Positions 17,068 to 24,607 of a stretch of 51,195 bases of DNA are shown piece by piece. How positions within the stretch are numbered: position 1 is the stretch's first letter; the number at the start of each line of letters is the position of its first letter. The notes beneath the pieces were generated by a model. The model did no database searches. It was not told the origin of the DNA and worked only from the letters and a program-made list of their open reading frames with translations. The DNA is from Actinomycetes bacterium (lineage in GTDB: Bacteria > Actinomycetota > Thermoleophilia > BMS3ABIN01). The stretch covers positions 1 through 51,195 of the forward strand of contig JAJYIM010000010.1 in NCBI GenBank assembly GCA_021790115.1, written 5' to 3'. Position numbers and translations under genes: made by a program.

Positions 17068-19683
17068 CTATTGGGACGGACTCTTGGCCTGCACCCACGT
17101 CTCGCCAACACCTGCATCAACCTCAAGGGGAGGATCGAGCTGCCAAGCCGAGCGCATTTTCTGGCGGGCAAGGTCCGCCACGGCCTCGGCTGCCGCTGCC
17201 GGCGCCTCGAAAACCAGCTCGTCATGAACCTGAAGCACGAGCCGGGCAGAGGGATGCTGCCGGGCCAGGGCCTGGTGGCAGTTGATCATCGCCACTTTCA
17301 TGATATCAGCGGCGCTGCCCTGGATGACCGTGTTGACGGCCAACCGCTCGCCGAGGCTGCGCAGGCGGCCATCGCCGGCGGCAAGCTCCGGCACCGGCCG
17401 GCGCCGGCCGAGCATAGTGCAAACGTAGCCATCTGCAAGCGCCTGGGCGATGATGCGGGCGCGCAGCTCAGCAACCTTCGGAAAGCGGGCCAGGTAGGCG
17501 TCAATGAAGCCGGCCGCCTCATCCTGGGAAATGCCCAGCTGCTCAGAGAGGCCGAAGGCGCTGATGCCATACATGATCCCGAAATTGACAGCCTTGGCGC
17601 GGGAGCGCTGCCTGCTTGTCACTTCTTCCTGCTTTATGCCAAAAACCGTTGCGGCGGTATCCCGGTGGACATCGCCACCGGCAGCAAAGGCCTGTCTTAA
17701 CCTGTCTTCGCCGGACAGGTGCGCCATAATGCGCAGCTCCATCTGGGAATAATCAGCGGCGATCAGCCTGTTTCCTTCCGCGGCAATGAAACAGTCCCTG
17801 ATTTTTTCTCCCAACGGCGTGCGGATGGGAATATTCTGCAGATTGGGATTGCTGGAAGAGAGCCGCCCCGTTGTGGTGACGGTCTGGTTAAAAGTCGTAT
17901 GGATGCGCCAGTCCGCGTCCGCCATTTTTGGCAGCGCCTGCAGATAAGTGCCGGACAGCTTGGCAAGCTCGCGGTAGGTTTCCAGTTTCTCGACCACCGG
18001 GTGCCGGCCCCGCAAATTCTTCAGTACAGAGGCATCGGTCGAATACCCCGTCTTTGTCTTCTTGGCCGGCGGCAGCTTTAGCTTGTCGAACAGGATGGCG
18101 GCCAGCTGTTGGGGGGAATCAATATTGAAGTCCCGGTCCCGGCCGGACAGCGAGCGGATTTCGTCGCCGAGTTGGTCGATCTGGTCAGCTACCTTGGCGG
18201 CCAGCTCGCCCAGCCGCGCCAGGTCGATCCTGACGCCGGTGCATTCCATCTCGGCAAGAATATCAATGAGAGGCATCTCCACAGAAACAAACAGTTTGTA
18301 AAGATTTTTCTCCTCCAGTTGCTGCCGCTGCCAGCGGGCCAGGTAAAAAACCTGAGCCGCATGGCGCGCCAGAGCCAGCTCGCCGGGGCGGCCTTCATTG
18401 ACATCGACACGGATGCCGGCGGCCGCAGCCAGCTGGTCCGGCTTGTACGTCTTCGCTGCCGGGTTAAGCAGGTAGGCTGCCACAACGGTGTCATGGCAGC
18501 AGTGAAGACCAATTCCCGGAAACAGCGTCAGCAGGCTTTTGAAGTCATGGCAGAAAAGTGGTCTTCCGTGCTGCCCTGGCGACGCGGCTTCGCTCAGCGC
18601 CGCTGCCGCGTTCTTGTCAGTCTCTGCCGCCAGCAGCACAGCCTCGTGACCCGGGAAAAAAGCAATGCGCAGCTCGCGGCCCCTGTGCTCCCACAACAGG
18701 GAGGCCCGCCCTGTCTTTGCCAGCGCCGCGGCAATTTTCTTAAGACCCAGACGCCTTATTGTCAGCTGAACCGAGCCCGCCGGCGCGGCCAGCATCCCTA
18801 TTTCCTCCAAACGCCGCAGCAGCGTATTAAACTCCCAGCGCGACAGCACCCGGCGCAGCCCGGAGCTGTCCGGGCTGCCAGCCCTGACCCGCCCCGCCGC
18901 AACCGGCAGCGGCACTTCATCGTTCAACACCGCCAGATTCCGGGAAAGCAGCGCCTGATCCCGGTGCTGCTCCAGCAGCGTCCGCCTCTTTCCTTTTATT
19001 TCAGACATGTGGTCAAAAAGGTTCTGCAGCGAGCCGTACTGCGCCAGCAGGGCGGCGGCGGTTTTCTCGCCCACTCCTGGAACGCCGGGGATATTATCGG
19101 AAGCATCGCCCTTCAGGCCAATGAAGTCGGGAATCCGGGCGGGGCTGATGCCGTACCGCTCCTCTACCGCCTGCCTGTCGTAAATCTTGACTTCCGAGAT
19201 ACCCTTGGTGTTTGCCATGACGTAGACGCCCTCCCCCACCAATTGGAGGGCATCCTTGTCAGCGGTGACAACAACAGTTTTTTGCCCCTGGCTGCGAGCT
19301 GCGCGGACCAGCGTCGCCAGGATGTCGTCCGCCTCATATCCTTCTTTCTTCAGGCTCTCGAAACCAAAGGCGGCGACCAGCTCGTCAAAATGCTCAAATT
19401 GCCGGGAAAGGTTGTCCGGCATTGGCTTGCGGTGCGCCTTGTAATCCTCAAAATCCTCGTGGCGGAAGACTTTCTTGCCGGCGTCCCAGGCAACAATAAC
19501 GCCTGCCGGCCGGTAATCGGTGAGGATTTTGACCAGCATGGTGGCAAAGCCGTAGAGCGCATTTGTGGGCTGGCCGCCGCTGGTAGCGATTGTTTCCGGC
19601 AGCGCGTAAAAGGCGCGGTAGGCAAGGCTGTTGCCGTCGATCAAAAAAATGGCGCCGGAAACGTCAAGCCGTGATGAGGCCAT
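17068..19683 (-). CDS. polA: DNA polymerase I with a probably inactive 3'-5' exonuclease domain
   Basis: PolA fills repair gaps and removes RNA primers. The 871-residue protein has the 5' nuclease domain first (FLIDGNSLAYRAFYALPE, YEADDILATLV, FIGLKGDASDNIPGVPGVGE). The polymerase domain has motif A (DYSQMELRIMAHLSG), motif B (RSRAKAVNFGIMYGISAFG) and motif C (LQVHDELVFE). In the middle domain the proofreading DxE of ExoI is missing (SLLWEHRGRELRIAF in its place) and no ExoIII tyrosine motif is visible, as in Taq and many actinobacterial enzymes. It lies 18 bases past the gpsA stop and has its own terminator. Confidence 0.96.
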   Translation of the reverse strand: MASSRLDVSGAIFLIDGNSLAYRAFYALPETIATSGGQPTNALYGFATMLVKILTDYRPAGVIVAWDAGKKVFRHEDFEDYKAHRKPMPDNLSRQFEHFDELVAAFGFESLKKEGYEADDILATLVRAARSQGQKTVVVTADKDALQLVGEGVYVMANTKGISEVKIYDRQAVEERYGISPARIPDFIGLKGDASDNIPGVPGVGEKTAAALLAQYGSLQNLFDHMSEIKGKRRTLLEQHRDQALLSRNLAVLNDEVPLPVAAGRVRAGSPDSSGLRRVLSRWEFNTLLRRLEEIGMLAAPAGSVQLTIRRLGLKKIAAALAKTGRASLLWEHRGRELRIAFFPGHEAVLLAAETDKNAAAALSEAASPGQHGRPLFCHDFKSLLTLFPGIGLHCCHDTVVAAYLLNPAAKTYKPDQLAAAAGIRVDVNEGRPGELALARHAAQVFYLARWQRQQLEEKNLYKLFVSVEMPLIDILAEMECTGVRIDLARLGELAAKVADQIDQLGDEIRSLSGRDRDFNIDSPQQLAAILFDKLKLPPAKKTKTGYSTDASVLKNLRGRHPVVEKLETYRELAKLSGTYLQALPKMADADWRIHTTFNQTVTTTGRLSSSNPNLQNIPIRTPLGEKIRDCFIAAEGNRLIAADYSQMELRIMAHLSGEDRLRQAFAAGGDVHRDTAATVFGIKQEEVTSRQRSRAKAVNFGIMYGISAFGLSEQLGISQDEAAGFIDAYLARFPKVAELRARIIAQALADGYVCTMLGRRRPVPELAAGDGRLRSLGERLAVNTVIQGSAADIMKVAMINCHQALARQHPSARLVLQVHDELVFEAPAAAAEAVADLARQKMRSAWQLDPPLEVDAGVGETWVQAKSPSQ

Positions 19684-19701
19684 TTCGACAATCAGCTTTC
19701 A

Positions 19702-20721
19702 TTATTCAATACTTGGCTTACGGGACATGAGCGCAGCTACAGCTTCAGCTGCTCCTTTTCCGTTCAGGACAGCGCATACCTGCTCCGTGATCGGCATATC
19801 GACGCCGGCTTGCCGGGCCAGCTCCCGCACGGAGGGCGCGCTGGCGATTCCCTCGGCCACCATGCCCATCTCTGCTTCCGCCTCAACAGCCGTGCGGCCG
19901 CGGGCAATCAGCTCCCCGGCGCGGCGGTTGCGGCTGTGGCGGCTGGTGCAGGTGGCGATCAGGTCGCCCATCCCCGCCAGGCCGGAGAAGGTAAGCGGCT
20001 CGGCGCCCAGCCGCGTCCCCAATCGGGCCATCTCGGCGAGGCCGCGGGTAATCAGGCCGGCCTTGGCGTTGTCGCCAAAGCCCATGCCGTCGCTCATGCC
20101 AGCGGCCAGCGCAATCACATTCTTGGTGGCCCCGCACAGCTCCACACCGGTGACATCGCCGTTGACATAAACGCGGAAACTTTTGGTTGACAGCAGCTGT
20201 TGCAGCCTGCGGGCCAGCCCGGCGTCCTGAGCCGCCACGGTTGTCGCTGTGGGAACGTCGCAGGCAACTTCCTCCGCATGGTTTGGCCCTGACAGCACGG
20301 CAACCCCGGCAGCCCCGGGCCGCGCCAGCTCTTCGCCGAGCACTACGGAAAAGCGCTTGAGCGTCCGCGGCTCCAAACCCTTGGTGAGGCTGAGCACAAC
20401 TGCGTCCGGGTTAATCATGGGGGCGACTATTTTAAGCACTTCGCGGTAAGCCTTGCTGGGAACCGCCAGGGCAACCAGCGCGGCCGCCGGCAGCAAGCTG
20501 CCGGCCATTGACGAGGCAGCCAGATTGTCAGGCAGCTCGACGCCGCGCAGATAGTCAGGGTTGCGGCCGGTCCGGTTAATTTCTGCCGCCTGCTCTTCCC
20601 GCCGGCAAACGAGCTCCGTCTGCGCCCCGGCGCGGGCCAGCAGCCTGGCAAAGGCAGTCCCCCAGCTGCCGCCGCCGACCACGGCCGCCCTGAGCCCTTC
20701 GGCAGGAAAACCTTTCATCAT
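19702..20721 (-). CDS. gpsA: Glycerol-3-phosphate dehydrogenase [NAD(P)+]
   Basis: GpsA reduces dihydroxyacetone phosphate to sn-glycerol 3-phosphate, the start of phospholipid synthesis. The 339-residue product shows the Rossmann motif VVGGGSWGTAFA, the LSGPNHAEEV segment and the catalytic region CGATKNVIALAAGMSDGMGFG with its lysine. Its start overlaps the plsY stop in an ATGA, so the two are translationally coupled and act in sequence: GpsA supplies the substrate that PlsY acylates. Confidence 0.96.
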   Translation of the reverse strand: MMKGFPAEGLRAAVVGGGSWGTAFARLLARAGAQTELVCRREEQAAEINRTGRNPDYLRGVELPDNLAASSMAGSLLPAAALVALAVPSKAYREVLKIVAPMINPDAVVLSLTKGLEPRTLKRFSVVLGEELARPGAAGVAVLSGPNHAEEVACDVPTATTVAAQDAGLARRLQQLLSTKSFRVYVNGDVTGVELCGATKNVIALAAGMSDGMGFGDNAKAGLITRGLAEMARLGTRLGAEPLTFSGLAGMGDLIATCTSRHSRNRRAGELIARGRTAVEAEAEMGMVAEGIASAPSVRELARQAGVDMPITEQVCAVLNGKGAAEAVAALMSRKPSIE

Positions 20722-21386
20722 TCCTGCCTTCCCGGCCTGCCGGAAAGCGGCCCGGAGTCACCAGGGCGGCGCTGCCGGCGCTTGTTCCAGGGAAACGCCA
20801 CCCGGTTTTCTTCTCCCTTTATCAACCGCCTGATATTGGACCGGTGGGCGTAAAAGATAACAGCGCTTCCCAAAAGGGCAAAAACAATATACGGCAAAGG
20901 CTGGCCGGAAAGAATCACGGCGGCGCTGAAACAAAGGGCGGCCAACAGCGAGGCGGCAGACACCATCCTGCTTAGCAGCAGCACTGCCCAGAAAGCGGCA
21001 AACACTATCACAAAAATGAGCGGCATCAAGGCAATGATGGCGCCGCCGCCGGCGGCAACTCCTTTGCCTCCCCTGCCTCTGAGAAAAATTGACCAGGTGT
21101 GGCCGCAGATGGCGGCGCCGGCGGTCAGCACCGCGACCAGGGCGGCGCTGCCGGCAGGCGCCAGCCTGGCAGCCAGAAAGACGGGGATAAATCCCTTGAA
21201 GGTATCGCCAATAAATACCAGCGTGCCGGCGGTCTTGCCCACGACCCGGAAGACATTGGTGGTGCCGGTGTTGCCGCTGCCCGCTTTGCGCACGTCAATA
21301 TGGTAGATGCCCTTGCCGATCACCAGGGCAAACGGGATTGAACCGAGAACATAAGCGCCGGCAATAAGGATGAATGAAATTAACAT
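20718..21386 (-). CDS. plsY: Acyl-phosphate:glycerol-3-phosphate acyltransferase PlsY
   Basis: A 222-residue integral membrane protein with about five hydrophobic helices. It carries the three conserved PlsY loops: KAGSGNTGTTNVFRV, then GHTWSIFLRGRGGKGVAAG, then the late FYAHRSNIRRLIKGEE. It transfers an acyl group from acyl-phosphate to glycerol 3-phosphate, making lysophosphatidic acid. The last 25 residues after the RRLIKGEEN motif are polar and unusual in length. It overlaps gpsA by 4 bases. Confidence 0.94.
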   Translation of the reverse strand: MLISFILIAGAYVLGSIPFALVIGKGIYHIDVRKAGSGNTGTTNVFRVVGKTAGTLVFIGDTFKGFIPVFLAARLAPAGSAALVAVLTAGAAICGHTWSIFLRGRGGKGVAAGGGAIIALMPLIFVIVFAAFWAVLLLSRMVSAASLLAALCFSAAVILSGQPLPYIVFALLGSAVIFYAHRSNIRRLIKGEENRVAFPWNKRRQRRPGDSGPLSGRPGRQE

Positions 21387-21389
21387 TTT

Positions 21390-21452
21390 GAGTTTAGAGA
21401 CCCTTCGTTTTGCTCAGAGCCAACCGGGATAGTCTCTCAGGATGACAATCAT
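21390..21452 (-). repeat. Dispersed intergenic element of the GTCATCCTGAG type
   Basis: On the minus strand the plsY leader reads TGTCATCCTGAGAGACT, then GAGCAAAACGAAGGGTCTC. The pairing of GTCATCCTGAG with a downstream CGAAGGRTCTC is a pattern I recall from short dispersed intergenic repeats in many bacterial genomes. AGAGACT and the terminal GGGTCTCT could also base-pair. Only one copy lies in this window. Confidence 0.4.
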
Positions 21453-21461
21453 GCAGGTTTT

Positions 21462-21492
21462 TATCCGGCGTCCAGAGTCCATCCGTCCTATC
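21462..21492. repeat. GGATNNN heptamer array after der
   Basis: On the minus strand the sequence after the der coding region reads GGATAGGACGGATGGACTCT and then GGACGCC GGATAAAAACC. The last units have a 7-bp period with GGA at the head of each. The first GGATAG supplies the der stop codon (TAG). It belongs to the same family as the arrays after plsC, aroA and hisC. Confidence 0.6.
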
Positions 21493-22798
21493 CCCTCTTC
21501 CCCCTGAATTGTATTACAAGCGGACAGCCATGATAACCAAAACGCTCCCGCACCATGTTTTCAAAATATGCGGCGTAGGGCCGCGTCACCAGCCCCTTGT
21601 TATTTACCTGGACGACAAGGCGCGGCGGCGCCGTCTGTGGCTGGCTGATGTAATACAATTTTAGCTGCCTGCCGCGCACCAGCGGCGGCGCATGCGCCGC
21701 TTTGATCTTTTGCATAAATTTGTTTAGTTCGGAAGTCGGCAGCCGCGATGTATAGAGCGCGTAAAGGCGCCTGACCAGGGGCAGGACGCCGGATACTCCC
21801 TCGCCGGTGATGGCCGATGTGGCCACGAACGGCGGTTTCAGAACGGTCTGCCGGGCCAGGCGCTGCCGAAGCTCCTGCTCGTCTAGCCGGGCCAGGTCGC
21901 TCTTGTTGACCAGCAGGGCCGTGGCGCAATTGCTCCTGGCGGCCTCCTTGATGATGGTCAGGTCATAACCGGCCAGGCCGGCCGTGGAGTCGGCCACAAC
22001 CAGCGCCACCTGGGCCTTCTTCAGCGCAGCCAGGGCCCGCACGCGGCTGTAATATTCAACATCCCCGCTGATTTTTCCAGGCCGGCGCAGGCCGGCAGTA
22101 TCGATGAAACGGAAAACATCGCCTTTGTTTTCGAGCACCGTGTCAATACTGTCGCGGGTTGTCCCGGGCCGGTCGGAGACTATCATCCGCTGTTGGCCCA
22201 GTAGCCGGTTTAGCAGCGATGACTTGCCGGCATTGGGCCGCCCGGCGATGGCGACGCTGATCTCCGCGGCCGCGGCAGCTGTGGCAACGGCTCCCTGCTC
22301 TTCCAGCCTGCCGCTGATCATGTCAAGCAGGTCGCCGCTGCCGGTGCCATGGAGCGCGCTGACCGGCACCGGGTCGCCCAGTCCCAATGAGTGAAACTCA
22401 TGAATCACGTCAAGCCTGTTAAAATCATCAACCTTGTTAACCACCAGCAAGGCCGGTTTTTTGCCGCGGCGAATGATCTGCGCCAGGTCATCGTCGCCGG
22501 GACCCGCCCCGGCGGCGCCGTCGACAACCAGCAGCACCAGCGCCGCTTCGGCCAGGGCCGCCTCCGCCTGGCTTTGCACCTGCTGCGCCAGCCGGCGGCG
22601 GTCGCCGGTATCGATGCCGCCCGTGTCAACGATCACAAAAGAACGGCCACACCATTCGACGGTGACCTCTTTGCGGTCGCGGGTGACGCCTGCCTGCCGG
22701 TGTACCACCGCCTCGCGCCGGCCGGACAGGCGGTTGACAAGCGTCGATTTGCCCACGTTGGGATAGCCGACAATAGCAACTTTGGGAAGGTTGGTCAT
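21488..22798 (-). CDS. der: Ribosome-associated GTPase Der (EngA)
   Basis: Der is a double-GTPase needed for 50S subunit maturation. The 436-residue product has GTPase 1 (VAIVGYPNVGKSTLVNRL, then DTGGID and NKVD), GTPase 2 (IAGRPNAGKSSLLNRL, then DTAGLR and NKSD) and the C-terminal KH-like domain (FVATSAITGEGV, then ending VIQFRGKRG). I start it at ATG 22798 (MTNLPKVAIVG). The frame stays open upstream to an ATG at 22951 through a repeat encoding SELGTRN units. A promoter with its start site inside the repeat argues for the short form. The GGA trinucleotides of the repeat may act as a weak ribosome binding site. Confidence 0.95.
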   Translation of the reverse strand: MTNLPKVAIVGYPNVGKSTLVNRLSGRREAVVHRQAGVTRDRKEVTVEWCGRSFVIVDTGGIDTGDRRRLAQQVQSQAEAALAEAALVLLVVDGAAGAGPGDDDLAQIIRRGKKPALLVVNKVDDFNRLDVIHEFHSLGLGDPVPVSALHGTGSGDLLDMISGRLEEQGAVATAAAAAEISVAIAGRPNAGKSSLLNRLLGQQRMIVSDRPGTTRDSIDTVLENKGDVFRFIDTAGLRRPGKISGDVEYYSRVRALAALKKAQVALVVADSTAGLAGYDLTIIKEAARSNCATALLVNKSDLARLDEQELRQRLARQTVLKPPFVATSAITGEGVSGVLPLVRRLYALYTSRLPTSELNKFMQKIKAAHAPPLVRGRQLKLYYISQPQTAPPRLVVQVNNKGLVTRPYAAYFENMVRERFGYHGCPLVIQFRGKRG

Positions 22799-22799
22799 A

Positions 22800-22928
22800 G
22801 AGTTCCGAGTTCCGAGTTCCGAGTTCCGAGTTCCGAGTTCCGAGTTCCGAGTTCCGAGTTCCGAGTTCCGAGTTCCGAGTTCCGAGTTCCGAGTTCCGAG
22901 TTCCGAGTTCCGAGTTCCGAGTTCCGAG
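22800..22928. repeat. Near-perfect tandem heptamer array (about 18 copies of GAGTTCC)
   Basis: The array is 129 bases of uninterrupted 7-bp repeat, GGAACTC on the coding strand. It fills the gap between a promoter and the der start codon, which it abuts. The unit has no stop codon in any frame of either strand. Seven units make 49 bases and three make 21, so in the der frame it encodes the 7-residue period SELGTRN. Copy-number change would alter leader length. Confidence 0.98.
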
Positions 22929-22930
22929 AA

Positions 22931-22958
22931 ATTATATCGATTATCTTCCATTTGTCAA
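22931..22958 (-). promoter_or_regulatory. Sigma-70 promoter of der
   Basis: On the minus strand a perfect TTGACA (22953-22958) and a perfect TATAAT (22931-22936) are 16 bp apart. The -35 box lies inside the last codons of the upstream DUF512 gene. Transcription should start near 22924, inside the heptamer array. The arrangement and flanks match the promoter of ispH closely. Confidence 0.8.
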
Positions 22959-24302
22959 GTCAGCTTTCGAATTAACGGGGTTATCAACACGAACTTCACA
23001 TGCAAGGCTCTGCTTCAATTCCGCCAGCGACATGTCATCGAGAAAACGCCGGCCCGAGCTTTCCAGGCAGGACGGCGGAATTAACAGCAGGTCCCCGCGC
23101 GCCAGGCCCGCCTCTGCAGCGGCGGCAATGTCCCGGCCGCCCAGGAGCCCGGTCACGGTCGCGTGGGGGCCAAACAGCCGGTTCTTTGCCACCAGCGGCT
23201 GGAAGCTGCCCCCGGTAAGCCGCGTTAACTTGCCGCAGGCAAACTCAATCAGCGGCGCCGCCAGGCGGCCGCAAAGCAAAAAGACCCGGCCGGGCGGCAG
23301 CCCGGTCAAAGACAGGCTATTAGCCAAAGCAGGCAAATCGTCGATAAAACCCGCCGCAATGCCAATGCCGTTTTCATACTGGGGGAAATCATCGTACTGC
23401 GCCGCCGCGGGAAGCGGCAGCCCGCCCTGCAGGTAAAATTCATCAGCAGCGTAGACAAAACCGGCGCCGCGGCGGCGGAAATCTTCCTGCCACGAATCAA
23501 CCGACGCGACAATATCACGGCAACCGTTTGCGCTTACCGGCCCAAGCGCGCTGCCGGCATCTTCCTTAAGACGGCTTGCGAAGCCGGCAGCTAGGGCCAC
23601 AGGCACTACGCCGACGCTGGCAACCCCCCGGAAGTCGCGCCCCAGTTCGTGCACGGTGCGCTCAAGCACGGCGCCATCGTTAATTCCCGGACAGAGCACC
23701 ACCTGCGCGTGCAGCCTGATTCCGGCCTCGCCCAGCTGTTGCAGTTTTTCCAGCCCGGCGGCGGATGCCGCCGGGGAACAACCCATCACCCGGCCCCGCA
23801 CCTCTGCATCGGTGGCATGCACAGACACATAAAGGGGGCTGAGCCGCTGCGCCTTGATGCGCGCCAGGCCGGCGGCGCCGATGCCGTTTAACGTAATAAA
23901 ATTTCCATGCAGGAATGAAAGCCGGAAATCGTCATCCTTCAGGTAGAGCTGCCGCCGCATCCCCGACGGCAGTTGATCGACAAAGCAAAACAGGCAATGG
24001 TTCCGGCAGGTCTTGATGCCGTTAAAAAGGACAGAGCCAAAGACGATCCCGGCATCATTGGCAGGATCAGCGTCAAGCTCCACGGCCAGGGAGCGGCCGC
24101 TGCGCTCGACACGGAGCTTGTTTACGCCGGGCTCAAGATAAAACTGGTAATCGATAACATCTCTCAAGCTGCGGCCGCCCAGGCTTTTGACAATATCTCC
24201 CGGCTTCAGGCCGGCGGCAGCAGCGGCGCTTCCCGGCAGCACGGTTTTAATCCTGGCGGCCGGGGCAATTTTTTCGGCTTCCCTGTTTGTACGGGCGCTC
24301 AT
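22941..24302 (-). CDS. DUF512 protein with PDZ and radical-SAM-like domains
   Basis: A 453-residue protein. An N-terminal PDZ-like domain (VLPGSAAAAAGLKPGDIVKS) is followed by a radical-SAM-type cysteine cluster CRNHCLFC (CxxxCxxC) and FVDQLPSGMRRQLYLKDDD. The C-terminal DUF512 region begins around the FYLQGG segment. This family (sometimes called a putative Fe-S oxidoreductase) often neighbours der; its reaction is unknown. The last codons (KADLTNGR) overlap the promoter of der. A stable stem with a T-run lies just upstream of the start (24303-24340). Confidence 0.88.
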   Translation of the reverse strand: MSARTNREAEKIAPAARIKTVLPGSAAAAAGLKPGDIVKSLGGRSLRDVIDYQFYLEPGVNKLRVERSGRSLAVELDADPANDAGIVFGSVLFNGIKTCRNHCLFCFVDQLPSGMRRQLYLKDDDFRLSFLHGNFITLNGIGAAGLARIKAQRLSPLYVSVHATDAEVRGRVMGCSPAASAAGLEKLQQLGEAGIRLHAQVVLCPGINDGAVLERTVHELGRDFRGVASVGVVPVALAAGFASRLKEDAGSALGPVSANGCRDIVASVDSWQEDFRRRGAGFVYAADEFYLQGGLPLPAAAQYDDFPQYENGIGIAAGFIDDLPALANSLSLTGLPPGRVFLLCGRLAAPLIEFACGKLTRLTGGSFQPLVAKNRLFGPHATVTGLLGGRDIAAAAEAGLARGDLLLIPPSCLESSGRRFLDDMSLAELKQSLACEVRVDNPVNSKADLTNGR

Positions 24303-24607
24303 AAAAAAATTTTAACAAACAGCCCGCCCGGCAGGCTGCTTAGAGCAATTTCGGCCCTTGCCAAAGTTCCCTCTCTGAATTTGCGTATGATAATAGTAAA
24401 GGTAAAGATAATGAAGCGAGCGGCCGTTAGGTTAATTATTCCTTTAACCGATGCTTATAGAGAAGGGGCTGGGTGCTATTTAAAGTTTATGCTATTTGAA
24501 GCCTGACTGACAGTCTTTCCCGGGCCGCCGCAGCAAAGCGCCGGCGGCAAAAATCCACAATAAACATCATTGTAATGAGCAAGAACAAAAGAAAAAGGGG
24601 AGGCGCA
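24303..24607. other. Divergent intergenic region between the DUF512 gene and the S53 peptidase gene
   Basis: At 24320-24338 the minus strand has CAGCCTGCC pairing with GGCGGGCTG (8 of 9 pairs), followed by TTTGTTAAAATTTTTTT and directly by the DUF512 start. That is terminator-like and could attenuate the gene. The rest is AT-richer than the coding DNA around it and probably holds promoters for both genes; I could not choose one with confidence. Confidence 0.45.

Noticed and set aside
16916-17098. 61-residue N-terminal extension of S1
   Set aside because: It overlaps the polA terminator and the end of polA. ATG 16915 has a good ribosome binding site.
18109-19674. Long plus-strand open frame of 521 codons opposite polA
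   Set aside because: It is antisense to a well-conserved polA, has no recognisable domain and reflects high GC. The same holds for long opposite-strand frames over uvrB, rpsA, cheA and the mcp gene.
22800-22928. The regular repeat could look like a CRISPR array
   Set aside because: The units are 7 bp and there are no spacers between them. No cas gene is in the window.
24303-24607. A cyclic di-GMP riboswitch before the secreted peptidase, to link it to the cyclase
   Set aside because: I looked for the GEMM core words and did not find them here or before other genes of the window.
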